Below are positions 26,726 to 34,719 of a DNA stretch of 64,000 nucleotides, piece after piece. The stretch is from an uncultured Mollicutes bacterium (GTDB lineage: Bacteria > Bacillota_I > Bacilli_A > Acholeplasmatales > Anaeroplasmataceae), in NCBI GenBank assembly GCA_945923475.1, contig CAMELE010000002.1, forward strand, positions 90,570 to 154,569, written 5' to 3'. Positions within the stretch are counted from its first letter, which is position 1; each line of letters begins with the position of its first letter. The position numbers were made by a program, and so were the translations under genes. The notes beneath the pieces are model-generated. The model searched no databases, was not told the DNA's origin, and saw only the letters and a program-made list of their open reading frames with translations.

Positions 26726-27678
26726 TAAAAATTAAAATAAAAATCATCCGTAACTTCTATACTAGTTAAAGAATATATGTAGTTATAAATAGTATCCTTT
26801 ATATCTACTGCTTTTTCTGCTCTAATGTTTGACCTTCTAATTAAATCTAAGCTAAAGCTTGTGTTTTGTAAAGTTGAATCATATTTTTTAAACAATTCAC
26901 TTAATCTCGTTACATTTTCTTGTAAATAGTCTACATTGGATTTCATTAAATTAAATACATCAATAATAACATCCTTATGCTTATTAATCATTTCATTCTT
27001 CGCAACAAAGCATGCTTGAGGATAGCCATCAGCTCCAGTTATATCTTCATATAGTTTTTGCATATCAAAGCTAATTTGTAATCCTTCTACCTTATTTATT
27101 GCAGAGGTTACAGCAGGCTCTCCTAAAACTGCATACGCTCTCTTTCCTTGCTTTTTTGCTAATGCTAATAATGGAATTATTTCTGATGCATCAGATTTTG
27201 AAATAATTGATGTCTTATTTTCATTTAACTCAGCTGTTTCTTGATATGAAATATCATTGTTAGTAAGTAAATATTTTAGTAAATCTAAGGTTGTACCAAT
27301 CGTTGCATAAATTGGACTATTATATAAGTCTTTTAGGCTATTTCCACCATTTACAGATACAATATATAGATTACCAAAAACATTATTAGAAACCATTTTA
27401 ATACCAATGTTCTTCTTATATACTAATGTCGCAGCGGCTGTCGTTGGTAAAATTGCCATATCACAATCATCAATGGCAACTGAAGATGCTATTTCTGAAG
27501 CCTTAACAATATGAATATTATACTTATCACTATATTCACCCAAAATATTAGCACATGCAAGAGCGGGTGTCCCATCAGGCAAATAAATACTATATTTTTC
27601 TTTTTCTTTACAGCTTATAAAAAGAAATAATGATATACAAGCTATAAATAATGATAATAATACTTTAATTTTTTTCAT
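26725..27678 (-). CDS. ABC importer solute-binding lipoprotein
   Basis: The 317-residue protein begins with a lipoprotein signal peptide; the lipobox is FISC with Cys23 as lipidated residue. The mature part is an NMT1/SsuA-like periplasmic-binding fold, starting with YLPDGTPALACANIL and with DMAILPTTAAATLVYKKN, where the family contacts a small organic ligand. It lies 12 bases after the hydrogenase gene. The ligand could be a sulfonate, a pyrimidine precursor or another small anion; sequence alone does not decide. Confidence 0.85.
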   Translation of the reverse strand: MKKIKVLLSLFIACISLFLFISCKEKEKYSIYLPDGTPALACANILGEYSDKYNIHIVKASEIASSVAIDDCDMAILPTTAAATLVYKKNIGIKMVSNNVFGNLYIVSVNGGNSLKDLYNSPIYATIGTTLDLLKYLLTNNDISYQETAELNENKTSIISKSDASEIIPLLALAKKQGKRAYAVLGEPAVTSAINKVEGLQISFDMQKLYEDITGADGYPQACFVAKNEMINKHKDVIIDVFNLMKSNVDYLQENVTRLSELFKKYDSTLQNTSFSLDLIRRSNIRAEKAVDIKDTIYNYIYSLTSIEVTDDFYFNF

Positions 27679-27690
27679 TAAATCACATTC

Positions 27691-29061
27691 CTATTTTTCA
27701 ACTTTTCCATCAAGTAAGCCGCTACAATCCTTAAAGGTTGTATGTAATAATTCATGAGCCTTATGAGATCCTGGTTGGCCTAAGAATTCATCATAAAGCT
27801 TTACAATCTCTGGATTTTCATGACAATAACGAAGCTTTTGACTGCTATTATCTGTACTATATAAGCCTTTATTACGATTAAGCCTTGCCTCAGCTATTTC
27901 TGGTTTTCTAATTACCTTAGGTTGTCCACCACCATTAGCACAGCCACCAGGACAAGCCATTACCTCAACAAAATCTAATTCAATTTCTTTATTTAAAATT
28001 TGTTCAATTAGCTTCTTAGCTTCAGACATTTGGCTTACTGCAGCCACCTTCAGCTTCTTAGCCTTTAAATCAACAGTGGCAAGTTTTAAATTCTCAATAC
28101 CTCTTATTGGCTCTAATTCCTCTAGTACATTTTCAGGCATATTTTCATTATTTAGCATATAATATGCTGTTCTTAATGCAGCCTGCATAACTCCACCAGA
28201 ATTACCAAAGATAAGTCCTGAACTAGATCCAGTACCAAATAGGGAATCAAAGCTCTTAGAACCAATATTATTAAAATCAATATTAGCTTCCTTTATCATT
28301 TCTACTAATTCTAATGTAGTAATAACAATATCTACATCAGGGGAATTAGTATTAGCAGCATTTAATTCACTACGTAAAGCTTCTGCTTTTTTAGCAACGC
28401 ATGGAGCAACAGTAACATTTACAATTTTATTTGGATCAATTCCCATTTTACTTGCAAAATATGTTTTTACAATTGAGCCTTGCATCGCAATAGGGCTCTT
28501 AGCACTTGATAGATTAGGAAGTAGCTGTGGATAAAAGATTTCCGCCATTTTTACCCAGGCTGGGCAGCATGAGGTAAACATAGGAAAATGTGGAGAATTA
28601 TTTTTAATTCTTTCTAAAAGCTCATTGGCCTCTTCCATTATAGTTAAATCAGCTCCGCAGGCAATATCAAGTACATAATCTGCGCCCAATGCCTTAATTG
28701 CACTAACCATTTGCCCTTCAAGGAATTCCCCCTTTGGAAACCCAAATGCATCTCCAATAGCTATTCGTACTGCCGGTGCAGTGTTAAATACTACAATTTT
28801 ATCCTTATCATTTAATGCTTTTTTAACCTTATCTATATTGCTTACAGGTTTAATTGCATTAAATGGGCAAACCTGAAGACATCTACCACAATTAATACAA
28901 ATTGCTTTTCCTCCAGTTTTATTTACATCGTAAAAACCAAATACACCTATCTCATTTTGGCATGCTCTTTGACATATATGACAGTTTTTACATAAGCTAT
29001 CATCAACCTCTATGCTTGGGTTATCTGGATTAATTAATACTCTTGCTAATTCTAAACTCAT
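27691..29061 (-). CDS. [FeFe] hydrogenase, monomeric with two [4Fe-4S] clusters
   Basis: The 456-residue enzyme would interconvert protons and H2. An N-terminal ferredoxin domain binds two [4Fe-4S] clusters (CxxCxxCxxxC at about 24-34, then CxxCxxCxxxCP). The H-cluster loops are L1 TSCCPAW (C165, C166), L2 APCVAKK (C221) and L3 MACPGGC with GGGQP (C370, C374), so all cluster ligands and the proton-transfer Cys are present. In L2 the usual Met before Pro-Cys is Ala, and a Cys occurs in DIACGADL where most enzymes have an aromatic residue. A small-subunit domain forms the C-terminus. Start at ATG 29061 follows GGAGGAG. No maturase genes are in the window. Confidence 0.9.
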   Translation of the reverse strand: MSLELARVLINPDNPSIEVDDSLCKNCHICQRACQNEIGVFGFYDVNKTGGKAICINCGRCLQVCPFNAIKPVSNIDKVKKALNDKDKIVVFNTAPAVRIAIGDAFGFPKGEFLEGQMVSAIKALGADYVLDIACGADLTIMEEANELLERIKNNSPHFPMFTSCCPAWVKMAEIFYPQLLPNLSSAKSPIAMQGSIVKTYFASKMGIDPNKIVNVTVAPCVAKKAEALRSELNAANTNSPDVDIVITTLELVEMIKEANIDFNNIGSKSFDSLFGTGSSSGLIFGNSGGVMQAALRTAYYMLNNENMPENVLEELEPIRGIENLKLATVDLKAKKLKVAAVSQMSEAKKLIEQILNKEIELDFVEVMACPGGCANGGGQPKVIRKPEIAEARLNRNKGLYSTDNSSQKLRYCHENPEIVKLYDEFLGQPGSHKAHELLHTTFKDCSGLLDGKVEK

Positions 29062-29085
29062 ACATAACTCCTCCAAATCATAAAA

Positions 29086-29661
29086 CTAAAGATTAATATT
29101 TAAAGAAAAAATAGTTTTTAACGATCTATATTTTGCTAAAAAAATGGTATTTAAAATTTCATCTATTTCATTATCATAATCACTATTACTTGAAACTCCA
29201 CAAAATAATTTAAACAATTGCTTAAATCCAGCCACAAATTCTTTGTAATAGTCCTTTTTTGTCAATGCATCTATTGATGATACTAACATAATAAACGAAC
29301 TGATTTTAGGCTCAACAATATTATTAGTGTAATGAAGGAAGTCCTCATATTCCTCATTAGTCATATGGGCTGAAGATATCGAGCTCCAAGTAAATTTTTT
29401 TCCAGAAACACAATTGATATAATCTAATATATCCTCCTCAATTGTAATTTTCTTGATATATTTAAGTTCAAGCACAGAAACATCATTATTTAATGCGGCC
29501 ATATATAAATATATCATTTGAACCATAATATCAAATGATTTTAAGGCGTTATCTAAAGAAATAATATTATTTGGCTTACTATTATACATTTGTCTAATTT
29601 CTTCTTCAAGTGATAAATATATTCTTGAAGCTTGTGTAAAATTTTCTTGTAAATCTTTCAT
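29086..29661 (-). CDS. Unknown protein upstream of hydrogenase
   Basis: The 191-residue protein is predicted mostly helical, soluble and without Cys clusters (two isolated Cys). It has no motif I recognise and no redox-cofactor site. It is the first gene of the operon, with GAGGG as ribosome site and its own extended -10 promoter, and ends 24 bases before the hydrogenase start. Possible roles are a chaperone, a regulator or an electron-transfer adaptor for the hydrogenase; none is shown by the sequence. Confidence 0.65.
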   Translation of the reverse strand: MKDLQENFTQASRIYLSLEEEIRQMYNSKPNNIISLDNALKSFDIMVQMIYLYMAALNNDVSVLELKYIKKITIEEDILDYINCVSGKKFTWSSISSAHMTNEEYEDFLHYTNNIVEPKISSFIMLVSSIDALTKKDYYKEFVAGFKQLFKLFCGVSSNSDYDNEIDEILNTIFLAKYRSLKTIFSLNINL

Positions 29662-29678
29662 TTTATCCCTCTATATTA

Positions 29679-29687
29679 ATTATACCA
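29679..29687 (-). promoter_or_regulatory. Extended -10 promoter of the hydrogenase-importer operon
   Basis: The minus strand reads TGGTATAAT, a perfect -10 with TGn extension, 18 bases before the ATG at 29661. The -35 region has no consensus match. Confidence 0.55.
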
Positions 29688-29742
29688 TATTTAGTAATTA
29701 ATGCACAGGAAAAAGAAAATTTGTCTTAATTTTTTTGATGCC

Positions 29743-29776
29743 TTAAAAAAAATAGGGAAGCAATTAAAGCTCCCCT
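29743..29776 (-). terminator. Terminator of the DUF368 gene
   Basis: On the minus strand AGGGGAGC pairs with GCTTCCCT (one G-T wobble) around a seven-base loop, followed by ATTTTTTTT. Confidence 0.8.
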
Positions 29777-29800
29777 TATACTATTTAATTTCAAGATAAA

Positions 29801-30667
29801 TTATTTAATTATTTCTTTTTTGTCTACATATCTGACTAAAAGATATGAGGTTGCTAAGGATACAATAAATAAAATAATCGAAACAATTATTGTAACTACA
29901 ATATTGGAAATTAAACTATAATCAAATGATACAAATAATGCTATGATTGAACCAATAAAGAAGCCAAAAATAGCCCAATTAGTTGCTCTTTTATATTTAG
30001 TAAGTAAATATTTCATAAGCTTTGCAATTGTAAAGAAGCCAATAATCATACCTATTGCAAATACACCAAGAACTAAGATAGCATGGAAAGGAGTATTCTT
30101 AAGCTCAGAAATCATATTTAATATTGGTTGATAATAACCAAGTATTAATAAAAGCAAAGATCCACTAATCCCAGGAACAACTAATGCACATGAACCTAAT
30201 GCGCCTACTACAAATAATAATATCCATTGATACCATGCCATACCAGTTGAAATATTTACATCCTTAAAGCTTGGAATAAAACATAAACCAACTACAATTA
30301 TGAATGGGATTATAATACTTGCAATATCAATCCTTTTGAAGCCGTTTTTTCTTGAATCAAGTAATAATTTAGGAAATGATCCTAACATTAAGCCAGCAAA
30401 AACACATGTTATTTCAAAAGGAATATACTTAAGTGCAAGCTTTAGCGGATAGTACATAGCCGCAAATGCTAACACCATTCCAATAAATATTGGTAATAAA
30501 AATTTAACACTTTTTTTGAATTCAGACTTTAAATTACCAATTGCAGTAATTAAATCCTCATATATATTAAGAGATACTGCAATTGTACCTCCACTTACAC
30601 CTGGAATTATCATTGATACACCAATTGCAGCGCCCTTTAAGCAATTAATCAAATTAGTTTTTAACAT
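29801..30667 (-). CDS. DUF368 (PopT-type) undecaprenyl-phosphate translocase family protein
   Basis: The 288-residue membrane protein has the DUF368 hallmark KGAAIGVSMIIPGVSGGTIA at the N-terminus and a second internal copy of the VPGISGS motif near residue 165, with about eight to nine membrane helices. Family members (PopT) have been linked to returning undecaprenyl phosphate, the lipid carrier of cell-wall precursors, across the membrane; assigning that role here is by family only. It fits with a cell that makes peptidoglycan. GGAGGA precedes the start and a small stem-loop lies just upstream of it. Confidence 0.85.
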   Translation of the reverse strand: MLKTNLINCLKGAAIGVSMIIPGVSGGTIAVSLNIYEDLITAIGNLKSEFKKSVKFLLPIFIGMVLAFAAMYYPLKLALKYIPFEITCVFAGLMLGSFPKLLLDSRKNGFKRIDIASIIIPFIIVVGLCFIPSFKDVNISTGMAWYQWILLFVVGALGSCALVVPGISGSLLLLILGYYQPILNMISELKNTPFHAILVLGVFAIGMIIGFFTIAKLMKYLLTKYKRATNWAIFGFFIGSIIALFVSFDYSLISNIVVTIIVSIILFIVSLATSYLLVRYVDKKEIIK

Positions 30668-30679
30668 AATTCATCCTCC

Positions 30680-30698
30680 ATTAAGCCTCAAGCTTAAT
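30680..30698. promoter_or_regulatory. Small inverted repeat in DUF368 leader
   Basis: ATTAAGC and GCTTAAT are separated by five bases, in the untranslated leader between the promoter and the GGAGGA site of the DUF368 gene. A hairpin so close to the ribosome site could influence translation; this is inference. Confidence 0.35.
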
Positions 30699-30714
30699 TT
30701 ATATCTACTTCTCT

Positions 30715-30723
30715 ATTGTATCA
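30715..30723 (-). promoter_or_regulatory. Extended -10 promoter of the DUF368 gene
   Basis: The minus strand reads TGATACAAT, a TGn-extended -10, about 48 bases before the start codon. Confidence 0.5.
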
Positions 30724-30754
30724 TATATTTAAATTTTTAAATAAATATTTTTTA

Positions 30755-32353
30755 TTAGCTTTTATTTATATTAATAATTTTAGCATTATCTAAAACACTA
30801 CCATAGTGATTAATTGAAATTACTATTTTATCTTTAGTATTTTCATTAATTATATTAATTATTTTTTTAGCTGTAATAGGATCTATTTTAGCATTCATTT
30901 CATCTAAAAAAACAATCTTTGTATCTCTTGCAAGAACTCTTGCAATATTAAAGAGTGCAAGCTCACCTGAGGAATAATTACTACTAATAAGTTGCTCGTC
31001 TAGATTAGCTATATAATCTAGACCAACCTTATCTAAGGCCTGTCTAACAATATCCCTGCTTATTCTTTCATCCTTAAGCCTAACCTCATCTAAAATACTA
31101 CAATTACTAAAGAATGGATCCTGATAAACAATAGAGAATAATGAAGCCTTAGCATCATCTGAAAGATCATAAGCCGGACAATTCCCGATTAATACCTCAC
31201 CACTTGTAGGCTTAATAAGTCCCATCGCAAGCTTCATTAAGGTTGATTTCCCAGCTCCTGATGGACCTTGGAATACAATTCTTTGGCCTTGTGTAACATT
31301 TAAATTAAAATTATTAATTACTAATTTATCTGAATATCCAAAGGATACATTATTAAATTTAATAGTTACCTCACTAAAATCATTTAAATTCTCTTTATCA
31401 TCTGCTTGAATTTTAAAGAATTGGTTTATTCTTTTAACAGATGCTAAGCTTTTTTGAATTGTTTGGATTTCCATTCCTAATGCTTCTATAGGGGTAAATA
31501 AATCTGTAATTAGGGAAATTGATGAGATAATCATACCAACACTCATACCAAATATATTATGATTAAAGCCACTAACAAGTAATATGGAAACTACAACTAT
31601 GTTTCTTACTATTTGCATAATTGGGGAAAACATAGCATCATAAAAATTACTAGCCTGAGCAGTTTTAAAATGGTCTTGTAATATTTCTGCATATTTATCC
31701 TTGGCATAATTTTCAGCCTTGTTTACTTTAATTTGCTCAATATTCTCAACATTTTCAAGTAATACCTTATTAACATTACCCTCAAGCGATTTTGTTTTTA
31801 ATTGAGCCTTCATCATTCTTTTTCTAACAAATGAAGTAAACAATATTAAAAATGGTAATATTGCTAAAACAATTATACCAAATAACCAACTATAAATAAT
31901 AATAGTCGCTATTATTCCAATCATTTTAAATAAATCTGTACAAATATTCACAATTCCTGAGGTGAAAAGCTCATTAATTGAATTTACATCGTTATTAAAA
32001 TAAGACTCAAGAGTACCAGAATCAGTATTTACAAGGGAATTATAATTCATTTTATGAACATGCTTCATCATATTACATCTTAAATTTGCTGTAATATTTT
32101 GACTTGTTGAAAGCATTATTATATCCTTGATAAAGGTAATTATTCCAATTAGTAAATAGATAAGGGAATATGTAATTGAAAATACTATTAACGTTTTTAT
32201 TTTTGAATTACCAATTGCATCATCAACAATTATTCTTAATACCTGAGCAGGAACTAATGAAATTAGAGTAACTGCTATAATCATAAAAACAATTAATCCT
32301 AATTTTAGCTTATGCTCTTTAAAATACAATACTATTGTTTTAAAAACACTCAT
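30755..32353 (-). CDS. Heterodimeric ABC exporter, subunit with intact Walker B and switch His
   Basis: The 532-residue half-transporter has six membrane helices (about 15-285) and an ATPase domain. Walker A is GPSGAGKST, Walker B is IVFLDEM with the catalytic Glu, and the switch His is in ISINHYG. Its signature motif is degenerate (YSSGE in place of LSGGQ). These traits match the consensus-site-donor half of TM287/288-type heterodimers. It lies one base after its partner gene in a MarR-controlled operon. Cargo is unknown; drugs or peptides are typical for this type. Confidence 0.9.
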   Translation of the reverse strand: MSVFKTIVLYFKEHKLKLGLIVFMIIAVTLISLVPAQVLRIIVDDAIGNSKIKTLIVFSITYSLIYLLIGIITFIKDIIMLSTSQNITANLRCNMMKHVHKMNYNSLVNTDSGTLESYFNNDVNSINELFTSGIVNICTDLFKMIGIIATIIIYSWLFGIIVLAILPFLILFTSFVRKRMMKAQLKTKSLEGNVNKVLLENVENIEQIKVNKAENYAKDKYAEILQDHFKTAQASNFYDAMFSPIMQIVRNIVVVSILLVSGFNHNIFGMSVGMIISSISLITDLFTPIEALGMEIQTIQKSLASVKRINQFFKIQADDKENLNDFSEVTIKFNNVSFGYSDKLVINNFNLNVTQGQRIVFQGPSGAGKSTLMKLAMGLIKPTSGEVLIGNCPAYDLSDDAKASLFSIVYQDPFFSNCSILDEVRLKDERISRDIVRQALDKVGLDYIANLDEQLISSNYSSGELALFNIARVLARDTKIVFLDEMNAKIDPITAKKIINIINENTKDKIVISINHYGSVLDNAKIININKS

Positions 32354-32354
32354 A

Positions 32355-34031
32355 TTAAGCCTCCATTAATTCTTTGAAGGATTTATCATGCATTAGGTTT
32401 TCATATGTATCAAATAATGTTTCATTATTATTTATATACATAATTTTATTAGTTTCCTTTAAAACATTTCGATTATTAGAAACTAAAACAATTATGCTAT
32501 CCTTATAGCTCTTTAGTTTTGTTATCATTTTATCCACAAGATCCTTATTGACACTTTGGAAAGGATCATCTAATAAAATTAGGCTACAATTAGGATATAA
32601 AGCTCTTGCCATTTGCAGCCTTTTTTGTTGGCCACCACTTATATTGGCATTTGTATGCGATAAGGACGCATCAAGTCCACCCATTTCCTCTAAATCATCA
32701 CTAAGGGCTGATACCTCTAATGCTTTATCCAAATTACCTTCTCTTGCTAAAGTAATATTATTTTTTATCGTATCAGAAAAAAGAGCTACATCTGATGCAC
32801 AATAGGTAATATATTGGGTTTTATTACTTGCAAATTGAGTTATCTCATATCCACCAAGGGTGGAACTTCCATCATATTGGTAAAGACCTGATAAGGCTCT
32901 AAGTAATGTTGTTTTACCGCATCTTACTCTTCCACATATACCTATAATTTCTCCTCTTGAAGCAGTAAATGAGATATTAGCTAATTTAAATCCATTACCA
33001 TATTGATAGGATAAATTCTTAACAATTAAAGAATCATCCTTTAATTCAAAATTTAAAGCATTATCATTAAAAGGCTTTAAATAGTCCCTACAACGAATCC
33101 AAGATACCTTAAATGCTTGATAAGCATTAAATAGTTTACCTACTTTACCTGCTTTTCTTGCAATAAGCATATAGGTAGTTATAAATGCCGATAAAACACC
33201 TACTGTATATATTCCATCAATGTCGTTTATTACCTTTCTACCACCAAAATATGTTATTAATCCAAGTCCACATAAGCCAATTGAATAATATAATGGCTCG
33301 AGGCTACTTTGGAAAAGGAGAGCTATAAAATTCTTTCTTTTTAAAATATTAACAGATTTTTGATAGTCTTCATAATATAAATAGCTACAGCCAAAGCCTC
33401 GATAATATAATTCATTGTTAAGTCTAGTTAAAGTAATATCCTTATTTTTAGATAAATACTCCTTATATTCTTTGTTTTTCTTATATACAATTTTTTTCAT
33501 ATAATGAGATGATAATATCGATAAAATAATAAATGGTAAAGATATTAACGAAAGACGCCAATCAGTTATAAGCATCATTGTAATATAGCCAATTAGCAAT
33601 ACAAATGTATCAAATACTTCTGTAGTTATTTTTCTTATTCCTTCTGTTGTATCATAGATATCAGAAAGATTTCTATTTAATATATCACCTGTATTATTTA
33701 CTGCAAAGTAGTTTAAATCCTTAGAAAATAAGCTTTCAAGGCTTATTTGACGCATCTTAAGCGCCATTTTATTACCAAAGACTCTAACTAAGTAGCGTTT
33801 AAAAAAACGATTTATTTGAACAAAAAGCACAAGTGAAAAAAAGATAATACAATATTTTAAGACAATACTAAAGTCATTACTATTTAATGAGTCTATTGTT
33901 TTACCCTCTAAAACGGGAATAAAGCACATTAAACCATCAAATAATAACGCTGTAATACACATAGGAATAACGATGTGTAGATTTAAAATAAAATAGGTTC
34001 TTATTCTTCCATAATCTTTATTTTTCATCAT
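32355..34031 (-). CDS. Heterodimeric ABC exporter, subunit with degenerate ATP site
   Basis: The 558-residue half-transporter has six membrane helices and an ATPase domain with Walker A GRVRCGKT and an intact signature ISGGQQKR. The catalytic Glu after Walker B is Asp (LILLDDP) and the switch His is Asn (LVSNNRNV), so this nucleotide site should hydrolyse poorly. Paired with the next gene it gives one consensus and one non-consensus site. The start ATG overlaps the marR end by 14 bases. Confidence 0.9.
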   Translation of the reverse strand: MMKNKDYGRIRTYFILNLHIVIPMCITALLFDGLMCFIPVLEGKTIDSLNSNDFSIVLKYCIIFFSLVLFVQINRFFKRYLVRVFGNKMALKMRQISLESLFSKDLNYFAVNNTGDILNRNLSDIYDTTEGIRKITTEVFDTFVLLIGYITMMLITDWRLSLISLPFIILSILSSHYMKKIVYKKNKEYKEYLSKNKDITLTRLNNELYYRGFGCSYLYYEDYQKSVNILKRKNFIALLFQSSLEPLYYSIGLCGLGLITYFGGRKVINDIDGIYTVGVLSAFITTYMLIARKAGKVGKLFNAYQAFKVSWIRCRDYLKPFNDNALNFELKDDSLIVKNLSYQYGNGFKLANISFTASRGEIIGICGRVRCGKTTLLRALSGLYQYDGSSTLGGYEITQFASNKTQYITYCASDVALFSDTIKNNITLAREGNLDKALEVSALSDDLEEMGGLDASLSHTNANISGGQQKRLQMARALYPNCSLILLDDPFQSVNKDLVDKMITKLKSYKDSIIVLVSNNRNVLKETNKIMYINNNETLFDTYENLMHDKSFKELMEA

Positions 34032-34464
34032 TTATGCCCTCAAATCTTATTTTACGATATCTTTTAGATTCTAAATATATTTTTGAAATTAATTCATCTA
34101 GTAATAAAAGCTCTTCTTTTGTTAAAACCTTGAAAATTGCATTATAGAATTGAATTTCTTCGTTTCTTTCTGTTTCTTTAATTAAATATGCCTTTTGGCA
34201 AGGTTTAATAAGCTTTTTCCTAGAATCGATGGGATCAGGAAAAACAGATATATATTCTTCTTTTACGAGTCTTTTAACCATTCTTGTAACTAAGGCTTTA
34301 TCTACATTAAGATATAAAGCAATATCTTTAGCATATAATCCATCAGAATGCTTAGTTGTATATCTTACCAGCTCAAATTCGTTATTATTAAGATCACTTT
34401 TATTTTCTTTATTTTTGTAAAGCATCATATTTCTTACTATTTTAGTAATATTTCTTCCATCCAT
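34018..34464 (-). CDS. MarR-family transcriptional regulator
   Basis: The 148-residue protein has a winged helix-turn-helix in the middle (LYAKDIALYLNVDKALVTRMVKRL, then a wing around ISVFPDPIDSRKKLI), the MarR pattern of a ligand-sensing repressor. I set the start at ATG 34464 because GGAGGA lies at the right distance; a frame four codons longer would include the ribosome site. It is the first gene of the operon with the two exporter genes and sits directly behind a promoter covered by two matching palindromes, so it probably represses its own operon until a substrate of the exporter binds. Confidence 0.9.
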   Translation of the reverse strand: MDGRNITKIVRNMMLYKNKENKSDLNNNEFELVRYTTKHSDGLYAKDIALYLNVDKALVTRMVKRLVKEEYISVFPDPIDSRKKLIKPCQKAYLIKETERNEEIQFYNAIFKVLTKEELLLLDELISKIYLESKRYRKIRFEGINDEK

Positions 34465-34479
34465 AACGTCCTCCAATTA

Positions 34480-34530
34480 GTTGACTTATCAACAATATTG
34501 TATTCTTTTTTAGTTGATATGTCAACTAAA
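34480..34530 (-). promoter_or_regulatory. marR operon promoter with two palindromic operators
   Basis: On the minus strand TTGACA (34520-34525) and TACAAT (34497-34502) are exactly 17 bases apart. The upstream palindrome (34509-34530, arms TTTAGTTGA and TCAACTAAA, four-base centre) covers the -35; the second (34480-34493, GTTGA and TCAAC, four-base centre) lies at the transcription start. Their centres are 33 bases apart, about three helical turns. Both share GTTGA-N4-TCAAC, a MarR-type box. Confidence 0.8.
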
Positions 34531-34580
34531 TATTAGATTTAATAAAAGTTGGATGTGAAAATCCAACATATAAATACTTT

Positions 34581-34717
34581 TATCTTTTTGCAACTAATGT
34601 ATTTAAAGCCTATGTTGCTATCCACATAATATTACTTCTTGCTTCATAATCATTAGGATTTTTCTTTGCAATTAGACTTGAATGTATTAAAGAACGCATT
34701 AATGTTCCAATTAACAT
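34581..34717 (-). pseudogene. Fragment of iron-containing alcohol dehydrogenase
   Basis: The minus strand from 34717 reads MLIGTLMRSLIHSS, then NPNDYEARSNIMWIAT, a TAG stop, and ALNTLVAKR before TAA. The block NPxDYEARxNxMWxxxxALN is the conserved helix region of YqhD/butanol-dehydrogenase-type iron alcohol dehydrogenases, in which a Trp usually precedes ALN; TAG replaces that TGG codon. Only about 45 of some 390 codons remain, with neither cofactor domain nor metal site. It is a decayed remnant between the marR operon and the DUF1016 gene. Confidence 0.7.
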
Positions 34718-34719
34718 AT

